A stretch of DNA of 64,000 nt from Zerene cesonia (GCF_012273895.1 NC_052121.1:124001-188000); one strand, 5' to 3'; shown: positions 10,670 through 23,715, counted from the first letter of the stretch. Notes: generated by a model not told the origin, from the letters alone. Numbers and translations are program-made.

Positions 10670-10806
10670 TGGTTCTTAATAAGTGTACAAAGTTTGAATG
10701 AAATCGGTTAGCGGGAAGTGGGAGAAAAACGGGTGTGAGTTACATACATACATACATACATACAAACATACAAGTGAAGCTAATAAAAGCGTGTTAAAAA
10801 AAAACC
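10670..10806 (+). repeat. Family E element, right part, with CATA microsatellite
   Basis: The sequence 'tgtacaaagtttgaatgaaat' and 'acaagtgaagctaataaaag' followed by CGTGTT match the right half of the copies at 53225 and 62738. A (CATA)n run lies at about 10743-10765. The AT-rich sequence to the left (10405-10660) could be the rest of the element, but no left terminal repeat is visible. Confidence 0.6.
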
Positions 10807-10974
10807 AGTTCGGGAAGCGCCTGCGCGCCGTCTATACCTTCCTGTTTCGAAACACGATACTCGGCGCGCAATGTATCTCAAATTCATATTCGACGCAAAA
10901 ACGAAACAACAAGATGACACAAAAGTATATTGCTCGAATATAACTCTCTATGCCTTATGAAATTCATATCATAC

Positions 10975-11275
10975 TGGGCGGATTCCATACTCCATTTAGG
11001 GCAAGCGTTGTAGCTGGATTCTAACTAATACCAAATATGGATACATTTTTAGTAACTTGCTTCACTTTGCTCAAATTCACACACACACAGACGCACGCGT
11101 AGTGAAAGGAAAACTTGCATGGTTATCGTTCCCGTAAAATTTCCAGGATAATATCTATAATAAGTCTTTTCTCGGGTCTTAAACTACTTTAAAAACAAAT
11201 TATTCAAACCGGCTTATAGACATACCGACAGACAGACAGAGTTACTTTGGTATTTATTACATTATTAATAGGGAT
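10975..11275 (+). repeat. Degenerate family C-like repeat
   Basis: Blocks 'cccgtaaaatttccaggat', 'accggcttatagacatacc' and 'gacagacagacagagttac' then 'tattacattattaataggg' follow the order of retroposon 3' ends in moths and butterflies. The head is eroded. Confidence 0.45.
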
Positions 11276-11376
11276 AAATGCTACACTTCACGTCATTTAA
11301 AATTAATTAAATGAGGAATACTGTGTTGAAATAATATGAGGAATACAATATGTAAGATAAATATGTATTTAAAACT

Positions 11377-12376
11377 NNNNNNNNNNNNNNNNNNNNNNNN
11401 NNNNNNNNNNNNNNNNNNNNNNNNNNNNNNNNNNNNNNNNNNNNNNNNNNNNNNNNNNNNNNNNNNNNNNNNNNNNNNNNNNNNNNNNNNNNNNNNNNNN
11501 NNNNNNNNNNNNNNNNNNNNNNNNNNNNNNNNNNNNNNNNNNNNNNNNNNNNNNNNNNNNNNNNNNNNNNNNNNNNNNNNNNNNNNNNNNNNNNNNNNNN
11601 NNNNNNNNNNNNNNNNNNNNNNNNNNNNNNNNNNNNNNNNNNNNNNNNNNNNNNNNNNNNNNNNNNNNNNNNNNNNNNNNNNNNNNNNNNNNNNNNNNNN
11701 NNNNNNNNNNNNNNNNNNNNNNNNNNNNNNNNNNNNNNNNNNNNNNNNNNNNNNNNNNNNNNNNNNNNNNNNNNNNNNNNNNNNNNNNNNNNNNNNNNNN
11801 NNNNNNNNNNNNNNNNNNNNNNNNNNNNNNNNNNNNNNNNNNNNNNNNNNNNNNNNNNNNNNNNNNNNNNNNNNNNNNNNNNNNNNNNNNNNNNNNNNNN
11901 NNNNNNNNNNNNNNNNNNNNNNNNNNNNNNNNNNNNNNNNNNNNNNNNNNNNNNNNNNNNNNNNNNNNNNNNNNNNNNNNNNNNNNNNNNNNNNNNNNNN
12001 NNNNNNNNNNNNNNNNNNNNNNNNNNNNNNNNNNNNNNNNNNNNNNNNNNNNNNNNNNNNNNNNNNNNNNNNNNNNNNNNNNNNNNNNNNNNNNNNNNNN
12101 NNNNNNNNNNNNNNNNNNNNNNNNNNNNNNNNNNNNNNNNNNNNNNNNNNNNNNNNNNNNNNNNNNNNNNNNNNNNNNNNNNNNNNNNNNNNNNNNNNNN
12201 NNNNNNNNNNNNNNNNNNNNNNNNNNNNNNNNNNNNNNNNNNNNNNNNNNNNNNNNNNNNNNNNNNNNNNNNNNNNNNNNNNNNNNNNNNNNNNNNNNNN
12301 NNNNNNNNNNNNNNNNNNNNNNNNNNNNNNNNNNNNNNNNNNNNNNNNNNNNNNNNNNNNNNNNNNNNNNNNNNNN
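11377..12376. other. Assembly gap, 1000 N
   Basis: Exactly 1000 N; true length unknown. Flanks are AT-rich and do not show the same repeat on both sides. Confidence 0.98.
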
Positions 12377-12667
12377 GTTTGTTCGAAAGCTGTCGGCGCG
12401 TCTTCGGTACTGGATTCAAAAATGAATTTTTATATTGAAATAACTTTTGAATTACTGCGAAAAAAAAAAATAAAAAAACAGTTTTGTTATAAAACTTATA
12501 TATGATCTTTCTATTAATCACAAAAAAAAATTTCGTTCAAAAACCCAATTGAATCATTGTGTTAATAACTTAAATTTTATTATAATTTTGTTTTGAGGTG
12601 ATTCATTATGATTGTTTCATCTGCAACTATAGTTACATTAAACTCTTTGACATCAAAAATTATTTTC

Positions 12668-12735
12668 TAGTTTTTAGTTCAATTTGCAATAAAAGCGTGT
12701 TTTTTTAGTTTTTTTAAACTATAATTATTATTTGT
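12668..12735 (-). repeat. Family E element, one end only
   Basis: The sequence 'caatttgcaataaaagcgtg' then 'tttagtttttttaaacta' is the reverse complement of 53238-53295 apart from a small deletion. It is therefore an end fragment of the same family in opposite orientation. Confidence 0.6.
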
Positions 12736-12736
12736 T

Positions 12737-13550
12737 CTGTATTCTGACAATAGGCAATCTGGTTGCGAATGACACAGGGAGTTAAATGGGTTTTTATTTA
12801 CTTTTGACTGTCTTTCAAGCTGCATATTCACGTTTTATTATATTGCAAGCTTACGTAATCGAGCTCACTTTTAGAAATCTAGTTTTTATCGTATTAAATA
12901 TTAACTAATGAATAAAAAATTGTTCATTTACGTAGCTTTAGATATTACTATTTTAATTTTTTTTAAAAGCAGGATAGATTGATTGAAAAATAAAACTTTA
13001 ATATGATACAATAAATGATGCGGCAATTTCATGCACAAGGAAGCGAAATCGCAGGCGCAATACATTTATATTTAAAGATAAACTAAATTAAATAACGATG
13101 GAGTTTTACGCGGCCCGTGACTGCGCATTGATTGATCGAACACAAACAGTGCTAGTGCAATATACAATGGATCTGTGTTTGTTTATTTATAACTTAAAGG
13201 ATATTAATATTCAACATGTATTTGGCGGGTTTTGCATATTGATAAAATACATGCCATGAGTTGGTATTAATATGATTTGTATTCCAAACATTTGTATTTA
13301 TGAATTCAGTGTGTTTAGTAAATATTATAAATTGTATGTTACACATTTTGTACGTGACAATAATCTATATATTGTATTTATACAATAACTCAGATTAAAC
13401 ATAAATAATATTTTTTCAGACACTTGAATGTCTCTTTAATAAATACTTTTAATTGTGTTCTAATTGGGAAAATATGAACAAATGTAAATGTCTACTGAAT
13501 GTATTTGTTTATCGTTCCAATGTAGGTACAGGTGAACTATATCAAATGAA
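12737..13550. other. AT-rich stretch without gene
   Basis: A GC-richer patch at 13095-13145 contains TGATTGAT, a Hox/Extradenticle-type composite site. No gene is supported. Confidence 0.35.
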
Positions 13551-13746
13551 TTGAAGGCAGCGTCTTTATGCTGTACAAATGCAAAATTTTCACGTGAAAA
13601 GGCAGTTGTGAGTGATAAGAGCTATCTGCACAAGGTTTTGTTGCAAGCAGGGCAAGGGAAGCCCAGGGTCACGGCCTCGTACCAGCAGATGCAAACCGGA
13701 GCTATTGTCTTTTGCATTGCAGTACTGTGGTAAAAGATTTGAATAA
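13551..13746. other. Protein-like GC-richer island with poly(A) signal, origin unknown
   Basis: Within AT-rich DNA, 13610-13735 is clearly richer in G+C and open in more than one frame. On the + strand a frame reads KSYLHKVLLQAGQGKPRV, then TASYQQMQTGAIVFCIAVLW and TAA (13731-13733). AATAAA follows at 13741-13746, then a GT-rich stretch. On the - strand a frame reads PVCICWYEAVTLGFPCPACN, a Cys-rich run, preceded by an acceptor-like TTTTACCACAG. No family is recognised on either strand. It could be the last exon of a small gene, the 3' end of a retrotransposon or a pseudogene. Confidence 0.3.
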
Positions 13747-14146
13747 AGAATGGTGTTCAATTTTTTTTATTTTTTTATTTTAGTGATACATATTTGGTTA
13801 CTGTTTAAGGAATAAAAATCACACAACATGTTTTCAACTTATCACTCCCAAGTTCTAATAAATACAAGTATAGTTAATATGAAATGGCTTGTTCAAGCTT
13901 ATTCATTATGATTAGCATAAATAACATTTTTAGAAATTTATTGTGCTTGATTTTACGCGAGTATAATACATTCAGAAATTAAAGACTAACGGATTTTAAA
14001 CGCATTACATTTTTTAACCCCACGTTTTGAATACTCTATAGGGAGCGTAGTCACGGGGAGACTCATAGTACGTATAGCCGCAGATATATTTATAAATATT
14101 TATGTCGTCTTAGACATAAATAATCATTCACGAGTACGAAAATATA

Positions 14147-14214
14147 CTCTTTCTAGCATTAAGAGATTATTATAAATGTAATATTATTTATAATCTCTTA
14201 ATACTCAGAAAGAG
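14147..14214. other. 68-nt hairpin, possible structured RNA
   Basis: CTCTTTCT (14147-14154) and ATTAAGAGATTA on the left pair with their complements in 14186-14214. A 3x4 internal loop and a 3-base bulge interrupt a stem of about 25 pairs, closed by an 8-base loop. Length and shape are in the range of animal miRNA precursors, but the stem is AT-rich and no known mature miRNA sequence is recognised. A small palindromic transposon is the main alternative. Confidence 0.4.
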
Positions 14215-14230
14215 CAAGTCACATGAAAGA

Positions 14231-14242
14231 CGCCACGTGGCG
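14231..14242. promoter_or_regulatory. 12-bp palindrome containing an E-box
   Basis: CGCCACGTGGCG is a perfect palindrome centred on CACGTG, 17 bases after the hairpin at 14147-14214. It is a plausible bHLH binding site; function is inferred only. Confidence 0.25.
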
Positions 14243-14289
14243 CTGCGGACTGCAATTGTAACTGGATATTTGTAATTAAGGGATCTCGG

Positions 14290-16189
14290 ACCCGCAGGGC
14301 TTCCACAACCTCTATTGATACCTAATAAGATGAATTTGTGTAGCTTTATTTCTTATTTTTATACGGAAAAGATTGAAATAGAAAATTTATATACTCTAAT
14401 AAGAATACTTGATTCAATCGAGAAAGTCAAAGTTAAACGAAAACATTTATTTATTGAAGTACAATGGGCACTTTTGTATCGTTATAACTATTTCTTATAA
14501 ATCACTTTTAACTAAATTCGTTCGACCTTATAACGTCCCGTCGAAAAAACTTGTCTTTTAAGTTATTGGCAGCCCTGTAAACCTCTTTCTCACTATTTTC
14601 ACGTGACGTCATCAAGTCGTAGTGTGGACTTATGTTTGCGATAAATAATTAATTGCATTATCAAATAAACCTTGTCTTTGGGGTTCAGCGTTACCGATCC
14701 ATATTTGACACAATTATCTTTATCCCCAAATATCTACATATCATGTATGTCTTATATCTAGTACTTGACCATGTTTGTGAACCTAGAAATTCGCCATAAT
14801 AAAAATTAGAAGTATCTGTAAAATTTAATTGCAAATAGATTAAAATAAACGGCTTATTGTTAGCGGTATGTTTTTGTAGAATTTGTATTACCTATTTTCA
14901 TAGCGCGCATTCCGGATTCAAACAGAAGAAAAATGTTGAGAATGCCTTGACGTAACAATAAGAAGTCGCTACACATTTGACCTTTGACCTTGTCGTCTTT
15001 TTTTATTGTTTTTAGCTCAGTGCTATAGCTATTTTTATGAAATATTTAGTATGATTGAATTATTCGTCCATCAATTTTCTTATCAAATACTTTTCGTATT
15101 AACGTTTTGTATAGATATAGAATATCGTAGAGAAATCAACCGTAAACGGTAGCATTTTTTAAATTGTACATGAGTATATAAAAGTAAAATATATCATGAT
15201 TTTGAGTTTGAGATAGATTTATTTAAGAAACGCGTTTGAATCGATACAATTATTTTGTGTGAGGTTGGTCGAATGATCATTTCCTTCGTGTATATCTGAC
15301 ATGGTAAACTATTTAAAAACTGTTATACGTACGGATTCATAATAAAAAATATAAAAATTATATTTGCAATATATATTACAATATTTATTATTTTACACGG
15401 AAAAGGTCACCTATGTCCCTGCGAGGAGGAACCACTCCAAATTCTAAAGGGACTAAATGACAACAATTTTCTATGAAATACAAAAACAATCAATTCAATT
15501 AAAAACTCAAGGCGTTATCGGTTGTAGAGTGAGAATACAAAAAAATTCTATAGAATTGACGTCGACAATTCCTTCTTGATTCTTCTGGACGTTATTCGTG
15601 AAGAGCACAAAAAATATTTTAAATAAACTTACAAGAGCATTTTACTGTAATAATAACCGTATTACATTATACAGTATAATAATGCTTCCTGACTGCTGTC
15701 ATTAAACCATCTGAAAGCAAATGTGATTCAGCATTGGAGCGGTCGTCGATATCAATTAAAGGAGTCGCAATTAAAAAGTAAAAACACATCTCGGCTGCAG
15801 CACGTGTCCCTGACTTGCCGCTCTCTGTACATAGCTACGGGTTTATATGCAACTTGCACATTAGTGTGCATTTGGTTTGCAATTGAATTATTGAAAACCC
15901 TTCAATATAGTTACGATGATCTGTACTAATGTTAAAAAGTGAATGGTAGATTATACAGAGAGAGATTTTATAGTTTGTTTATACCAATTCTGAAACTACT
16001 GATTCCTGTTTAGAAATTCTTTTTATGTTGGGTAGCTTTTACCAAAGAAATTTTGGGTTTTTATGCCTGTTCTGTTTGTCTAATGTACCTCTTCTGAGTA
16101 CAAGTTGCGTGGGTCAGCGAATTCAAGCAACGGAGCACGGGAGACAGAGCAATTAAAAAAGAATCATCAAAATCGATTTACTCAGTCGA
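14290..16189. other. AT-rich stretch without gene
   Basis: Only short chance frames are seen. No repeat or RNA gene is supported. Confidence 0.45.
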
Positions 16190-16440
16190 AAGTTTTTTTT
16201 ATAATCGATAGGCAGACGTTTGACCACAATCCCACCTGATGGGAAGTGGAGATGTGGTCTACGTGGGTGCACGTCTACCTAGAAGGTGCCTATTCACCCT
16301 GGTTTTGAAGAGCTCCAGGTTGTATTGGTTAGGAAAAATAGTGGCAGGGAGGTTGAGTTGAAAACCTCCTCCTTTTTTGATGTCGGTTGATTAGACAAAT
16401 CAGGAGCGGTGTGATGGGCTAAACGTTCTGCGTCAGGCAA
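16190..16440 (-). mobile_element. Poly(A) retroposon (family F), sense on the - strand
   Basis: The + strand begins with a T8 run (16193-16200), then 'ataatcgataggcagacgtt', 'cccacctgatgggaagtgg', 'cctattcaccctggttttga' and 'ctccaggttgtattggtta'. On the sense strand this ends '...cctatcgattat' plus poly(A). The blocks match a lepidopteran interspersed repeat I know from other loci; the precise class is uncertain. The 5' boundary is approximate. Confidence 0.55.
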
Positions 16441-18411
16441 AACAAATTGTTGTGAAAATCGTTTTGTCCAATTTGATTTTCCCCGTAAGAGGGTCTGTTA
16501 GTAAATTGATGTGGCAAGGCTGTATCTCGGGACGAGCAAATATAATAAACCTTTGGCTTTTTATACATATCTATCAAATAGTTCATAGTTAAACATTATT
16601 TGGATTTCTTGATAATTTAAGTAGTTCAGAAACATGGGCTACTAACATAAAACGCATTTCCATCTACGGTTAGAGTGCCTTAAAAACACTGTCAACTGCT
16701 ATAAGCACTTTATATTATTTTGTGATAGCCCTTTTATTAACATCGAACATTTTTAGAAATGAACATATCATAACTATATTCCTCTCTATATAAAAACCTC
16801 TTGCACAAGCTATGTGGCCAGTATCGATAAAAAATGTTTAATAAGTTTTTATCAGTTAGACAGTGCAGGGAGGGCTCTGGGTGGTCAGCATTCATACGTA
16901 TCGAGTGCACCGTGAAAGAGGCTTACGTTTAATAACAATAAAACTCTGACCGATAACAGTGATACTAACACTTATCGACGATGTTATCTTGGCGAGAGTA
17001 TTTATAACGCTGTGACATTTAATCCCATTGTTTAAAATAACAAAACTAATTATAATATCGTTTTACTGTCATGACTCGAGTAATAAATGTATCGTATTGC
17101 AATTGTTTGGAAAGTTAAGCTAGACATGCAGAGTTTGACTGTGTCTTGACTTTGTAGTGTGTAAATGTCATGATAATTTATCAATATTTTATAGTTCTTG
17201 TAATATTAAGTTTAACAATGGTTTGCACTAGCGCTTCACAACACAAAACTATCATATATCTTTCAATACAAGTTTTTGTAGTCTATACCTATGGAGGATG
17301 TCATCATATTTTTTACCTGACTGTGAAAAAAGGGGAGATTATGTTTTTCGAGTGTATACGTGTGTATATCCTTGACTCAACCAAGAGCCTAAACGGCCTA
17401 TCGTGGTTTTATATGACCTTAAAGTGTTTAAGTAGACAGACTGGTGTAAATAGATTTAATTTGCTTAGTCGTAAAAGTGACACTGGCTACAAAAGGTGGA
17501 GTCAAACAATAATTAGTTTGCTATTGGCGAGATCGGTCCACCGAAGTTAGGTTTGTCGCCGCCAGCTATAACATCTTAGGGTTAGTTTGACTAATTTGAA
17601 TATATGTACAGCATGTTGTTATTTTTTATTATAATTGAAATATTTTAACAACATCAAAATCAATATTACGAATAGCTCGCATGCACTTGCTGGTGCTGAC
17701 AATCTGTGATGTCGTTGATAGCCATAGAAATTTTGGAGTATTCAATATCACTTATAACATTTTATACCAATAATAAAGTATTACAAATACAAAAGAGAAA
17801 AGTAATAGACGAGTGTCCACCACCATCCCATAGTTACAGGCCATAATACAACGATTAATTATATAGCTTGTTTTAATAGTGCAATAGTATTGCACGTGTG
17901 GACTGTAAAAACGTTACTTCGACTTCAAATAGATGTGTAGCTTATAGCAATTATATTAATTCGTTTTTCGTGTTTGTTTCGTTTGAAGTCGGTTATTATA
18001 TGTATAGATAATATAAGCATATGTACAAACACGCAACGAATTGTCCTCATGTTAATGAATGGTACAACATTAGAAATGTTTAAATACACTAATATATTCG
18101 AAGATTCCCCAATGTCGTAATGAATGTGTTTCCCACAGCCTCCGGCGTACATGGCACACAATTGCTACGCTAGTTCTACTTCGAGCCCATTAATTGAATA
18201 GGGACAAATTGAATCCACGTAAAAACTTTAATATGAAAGCTTGAATAGATGGAGAGTTTCATCAACATTTGTAAATACCAGGAAATTGCTGAATAGCTAT
18301 TTTTAAACTTAATACGTCTTATATATACGGTACGATACTGTCGGACCAAAACACCTACAAAAAAGTCGACAAGGACCCAACAAACAAGGTAATAAAACAA
18401 ACAACTGACCT
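16441..18411. other. AT-rich stretch without gene, ends at assembly gap
   Basis: A 126-codon frame at 17170-17550 begins with a signal-peptide-like hydrophobic stretch but has no other support. At 17985-17998 'tgaagtcggttatt' is a small piece of a common repeat. Confidence 0.35.
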
Positions 18412-19411
18412 NNNNNNNNNNNNNNNNNNNNNNNNNNNNNNNNNNNNNNNNNNNNNNNNNNNNNNNNNNNNNNNNNNNNNNNNNNNNNNNNNNNNNNNNN
18501 NNNNNNNNNNNNNNNNNNNNNNNNNNNNNNNNNNNNNNNNNNNNNNNNNNNNNNNNNNNNNNNNNNNNNNNNNNNNNNNNNNNNNNNNNNNNNNNNNNNN
18601 NNNNNNNNNNNNNNNNNNNNNNNNNNNNNNNNNNNNNNNNNNNNNNNNNNNNNNNNNNNNNNNNNNNNNNNNNNNNNNNNNNNNNNNNNNNNNNNNNNNN
18701 NNNNNNNNNNNNNNNNNNNNNNNNNNNNNNNNNNNNNNNNNNNNNNNNNNNNNNNNNNNNNNNNNNNNNNNNNNNNNNNNNNNNNNNNNNNNNNNNNNNN
18801 NNNNNNNNNNNNNNNNNNNNNNNNNNNNNNNNNNNNNNNNNNNNNNNNNNNNNNNNNNNNNNNNNNNNNNNNNNNNNNNNNNNNNNNNNNNNNNNNNNNN
18901 NNNNNNNNNNNNNNNNNNNNNNNNNNNNNNNNNNNNNNNNNNNNNNNNNNNNNNNNNNNNNNNNNNNNNNNNNNNNNNNNNNNNNNNNNNNNNNNNNNNN
19001 NNNNNNNNNNNNNNNNNNNNNNNNNNNNNNNNNNNNNNNNNNNNNNNNNNNNNNNNNNNNNNNNNNNNNNNNNNNNNNNNNNNNNNNNNNNNNNNNNNNN
19101 NNNNNNNNNNNNNNNNNNNNNNNNNNNNNNNNNNNNNNNNNNNNNNNNNNNNNNNNNNNNNNNNNNNNNNNNNNNNNNNNNNNNNNNNNNNNNNNNNNNN
19201 NNNNNNNNNNNNNNNNNNNNNNNNNNNNNNNNNNNNNNNNNNNNNNNNNNNNNNNNNNNNNNNNNNNNNNNNNNNNNNNNNNNNNNNNNNNNNNNNNNNN
19301 NNNNNNNNNNNNNNNNNNNNNNNNNNNNNNNNNNNNNNNNNNNNNNNNNNNNNNNNNNNNNNNNNNNNNNNNNNNNNNNNNNNNNNNNNNNNNNNNNNNN
19401 NNNNNNNNNNN
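18412..19411. other. Assembly gap, 1000 N
   Basis: Exactly 1000 N; true length unknown. Confidence 0.98.
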
Positions 19412-20944
19412 TATATTTTTTGCTGTTTCTGAGAACAGTTCGTAATATTTTATTTATTTATAATTGTACAATAAAACAGAAGTGTCTGTTTGTTCTAAGG
19501 TGCAAAATGTGGTTAATATGAAAAACTAGTTACGATTAAAAAAAATTCAGTATCATTTCACTGGGTTAATGTGTAAGTTATAATAATTTTAGATAAAAAT
19601 AAAGAATGTTGTATCAATATAAAAAAGTAGGCATTATAATTAAGTAACAGAGTTTTAAATAATACTTAAAAAATTTATTGCTAGATCAAATACAAAGATC
19701 TTGTCAATTTATAACATCTTAAAATTAATTGACGCAGTAAATTAATTCCCATTGTAGCTAATATGTCCACACTAGAGTCGCGGCAACTGGATTGTGGGCA
19801 TCAATATAACAAAAACATATAAAAAAGAGACTTTGGGTTTAGGTTTGCTTCAGCTTGGCACATTAGCTAACCGATATTAACCGAAGTGACGCATCACCTA
19901 CTTCCACAGTAATATACTTATATTTAATTTTGCATTCACATGCATGTTTTGCATGCAAATGTCGGCTTGGGACGTTTGTATGTTAATCGAAGCTGGGCTG
20001 CTAATTGGATAAGTATTTAATCTTATGCAAATTGTTATTAGGCGATCCCGTTTCGTATGTGCTGCTCAGAGTTTTGTAATTACCTTCAAATTCGACTATC
20101 GTATGCTGTTCAGAGTTAAGCTTCACTTGAATTATTCTATGTTGACTTTTGGGTTTAGTACGATTTTAATCACGAGCGTTAGATTTGGATGTTTAAAAAG
20201 GAATTTGTAAAGGAATTAATTCGTAATTAATAATAATCTTACCTTTTATAACTTGCTGTTTGCTATCTTAGCGCAACATTGGAATCCTGAGCCGAGTAGA
20301 ATGGTAAATCGACGTAAAATGTAAGACTTTCAATTGCCTTTATAAGGACAGTGTACGTCGCAGAATGCATCATTTTATTATACTTATTCGAAATTTATAG
20401 CGTTTTAAAATATAACATGCTTTTATATAGGTATCTTGCGAGTGCGGAGTTAGGCAAATAAAGTGCTCTTGTTTCGAAAGATGTTAATATGTACTGAATG
20501 TATGTATCACGAATACCACTTCGTATCGGAAATCTGAGATTTTCAATTCATAGAATATAAACAAGGTACTCTCTTATCTTCGTACGATCTTCGATATATT
20601 ACGTAATTCTGTATGAATGCGAGCAGAATGAACGTTGAATTTCTTATATGCGAAATGTCTTAAAATAGTTTGTTTGATGTAGGTACTTTCACGTCCATTC
20701 AATTCATTTATGATAATCCGTTGCTTATTTTTTGTATTGATTTACGAGTATTCTGTGTCTCTCACTGCCTTACTTATGATTAGTGAACGAAAAAGAGTGT
20801 TACTAACTTGTAAAAGTGAGTATCAACACTGTTAATACATCCGTTGTATTTGTAATTCATTGATATAACATTAATTAATAAAAAACGGACAAAGAAGTGT
20901 TAGAAATCCTAGTTTTTATATCTCAAAAGGTCGTATGTGTATGC
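19412..20944. other. AT-rich stretch without gene
   Basis: Apart from the octamer pair listed separately, no gene, RNA or repeat is supported. Confidence 0.4.
19953..20032 (+). promoter_or_regulatory. Two POU octamer motifs 72 bp apart
   Basis: ATGCAAAT occurs at 19953-19960 and 20025-20032 on the same strand, with CTAATTGG (homeodomain-like) between them. The first octamer lies in an inverted pair CATGCATG...GCATGCAAATG. The cluster could be an enhancer; the motifs are also expected by chance a few times in a window this AT-rich. Confidence 0.2.
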
Positions 20945-20988
20945 TTATATTCCTGAGCTGAGCCTCACAGTTCGACTCAGGAATATAA
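20945..20988. other. Inverted repeat, 13-bp perfect stem
   Basis: TTATATTCCTGAG (20945-20957) pairs exactly with 20976-20988 across an 18-base spacer that itself contains short complementary pieces. It could be a small hairpin or the remnant of a palindromic element. Confidence 0.4.
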
Positions 20989-23715
20989 TCTTACGTATTA
21001 GTAAATATAAATGTTATTCAATCTTTTAGTGATTTAGGTTTGAAAATAAAAAAGAAACAGAATTTTGCTTTCACTTTTAATACGTATTAATAAAATCGCT
21101 CTACTTAAACACTTAAAGGTTACGTACATTAACGATCATGCAATATTGCTCTCGTAATGGACACTTAAAACCAATATTTTTATGTTAAGCAAGCATTTCT
21201 TAAGATATTTTTATCATACTCTCAAAAATATATAATCGAAACATTATCTCAACAGATCAAAATAAATTATAACAGTAATTTAATTAAAACGGTACCAAAT
21301 TGAATACAGAAAACATTGCTTCATTCGGTATTTAAACAAGCTGAACGTGTTTAAATATTTAATAGCGCATGCAAACGACAATAATTTCCATAAAGTCCTC
21401 GCCGCTAAACCCACAATATCCCATTTGATAAGGCCGGCCGTGTGACTGCGGTGCGTCATGCTCTTCTTATATTTATTACTGTACATTTATTTTTCTCACT
21501 TCGTCACGATAAATAAATATATATGTAGCTTAAATTGATACCATTAGGATAACTCGGTTGCCCGCTCCAACAAAAAAAAAACTTACTCTTACATAAATAT
21601 TTAATCTTCCTATAGGATAGTCTGGAATCTTTTGTTTATATTAATGTATGGATTCAATGCATATTCGATTAATATACAAATGTCAAATAGGTCTTATATA
21701 ATCAATCGCCCTCAATAAAGGTATAAACCACGTAACAAGAAACGATCCGAACGCGGCGTTTGTATGGCACGTGAATATAACGCTTAGAGCTGACGTTGAG
21801 TACTGTATTTCGGACCTCTGAGATCTTGAGTTGAGTGCTCGCCAGTGTCGGCTCGGCGATGAGTGTGGGGAATCTTTTGTTGGATCCGTGTTTTATTTGC
21901 GGCCGAGAGTCATTATTATATTGAACATAAAAACATATCTATACAAGAAAGTGACTTTACCACGCATCCCTTTTATAACGATCTGTATAAGTGATTTTTT
22001 GTTTGGGAAAAACATAGAAGTAACAATGCTATTTGCAACCATTGATTATTACGTTTAACTGCCAAGTTTGTCGAATATTGAAATTGAAGATGTATACAGT
22101 TAAACCATTAAGAGTTAATTCTTCGTTGGCCGTCTCATTGGCCACATATAATGCATGTTTTAAATGGGTACCATTACGCGTATTTTATACATTTTAAGAT
22201 TTTAGTGAAGATTAAAAATACGCTATAATAAGAAGTTGATGACTTGGAAAAATGTATTTAAAATTGGATTTAATTTCAGTTTTAGAAGAATTCGAATTTG
22301 ACAGGGTATCCCTGTCAAAAAAACTGATGAGTTTAGACATCAACTAAAAATTAAACTCGACCAAAGACTAAATTAATTTTCAAAGAGGAAATTGTATGTA
22401 AAATCTGAGATTTTTCTAATAACCCGATTTTTTCCCCACCTCGATTCTAAAAAGGCAATGGTATAAGTAAATTTCAAATTTTCTATTTTAAAAAGAGTCT
22501 ATCTAAATGCGACTTCACCCATATTTAACAAAATGATACTTGACTCGCTCCAACATTCAACCCTTAAAACCGACTGTGTACTCATCTTCCATATTTTATA
22601 GTTTGCTGGGATCGATAAGTGGATAAAATTTTATCGTCGTGAAAGGTTACTCTTATGATATGTTCCAGTATTTTGTAGCGATATCAAATGCATTCCATGT
22701 CAGTGAATTTTGATTTGAAATTATATGAATAAAAGTTCATGAGATTGTTTGATACTTTTATCTTACTTATACATCTCAATATTGTACAGATAAAGGTTGA
22801 AAAACTTAAACGAAATATGTACCTTTTAAGGATTTCAGTCATACATATTTTTATCAGTCGGCATGGAAAAAGTCATAAAAAATTAAGGTTGTATGATAAT
22901 TATATTTTTTTCATTGCTTTATGTTCACAAGAATCTATTATAACATTTATTCCTACAATTTTATTCCTCGTCAATCAAAATAATTAATTCATTTCTAATT
23001 TTCGATAAATATGAACTTATTAGTAACTCGTTTAGAAGAGTACCTCAATAAAGGCAAAACATTTAATATGTCTTGTTTACTCACCCACACTCAAGCTTTA
23101 GAAAAAAACTAATTAAAGCGAGAGGGCCGTCTATTTTCAACATATTTTATGAAGTTACCATTTTAATTTTCATAGAACAAAAAGTTGGCTATTTACAGGC
23201 GGACGGCTCTCACATGACTGAGGTTAAGTAGGTTACGGGCGGGAGTCTGGAACACAATGAAAACTCTGTTGTTTTAGAAAACGCGGTCAAATGTATCTGT
23301 ATTATTTAGATTCGTAAATTTACGCGGAAAAGTTGAATTAGGAACATGATGAAATGTTTTGTGTTTGCAATCTGCTCGTTGCTAATTGCCAAAGAATTGT
23401 TAATCATATGTGAAACGTTAACGTTAAGCTTCTATAATATAATATTGAATGGCGTGAATAAATTGAAAGCAATTTTTTTGAATGCCCAATACCTACATTT
23501 ATATTTATATGGTATAGAGTATACAGACAATTAAACATTGGGTTAAATGATTTAACAATCGTTACGATATATGGGTATTACATACTTAAGCCACAATTTT
23601 TTTTTTATCCTCATTGCTATTGTAGCTATTTTTATTCTGTTGCACTGCCCTACCTTACGATCAAAATTGTTTTAGTCTTTAACATTTGTGTTATTTTTCT
23701 CGCATTTTTCATATC
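20989..23715. other. AT-rich stretch without gene
   Basis: 21740-21900 is GC-richer and could be an alternative promoter or conserved element, but no Inr/DPE pair or donor is convincing. A compact hairpin TTTGACAGGG-TAT-CCCTGTCAAA lies at 22297-22319. Confidence 0.35.

Noticed and set aside
17170..17550. 126-codon + strand ORF with a signal-peptide-like start
   Set aside because: The hydrophobic start is easily produced by AT-rich codons. There is no promoter, poly(A) signal, cysteine pattern or recognised domain to support it.
20485..20520. Resemblance to miR-iab-4 (12-base match TACTGAATGTAT)
   Set aside because: That miRNA is nearly invariant in insects, the rest of the mature sequence differs, and the flanks do not form the required hairpin.
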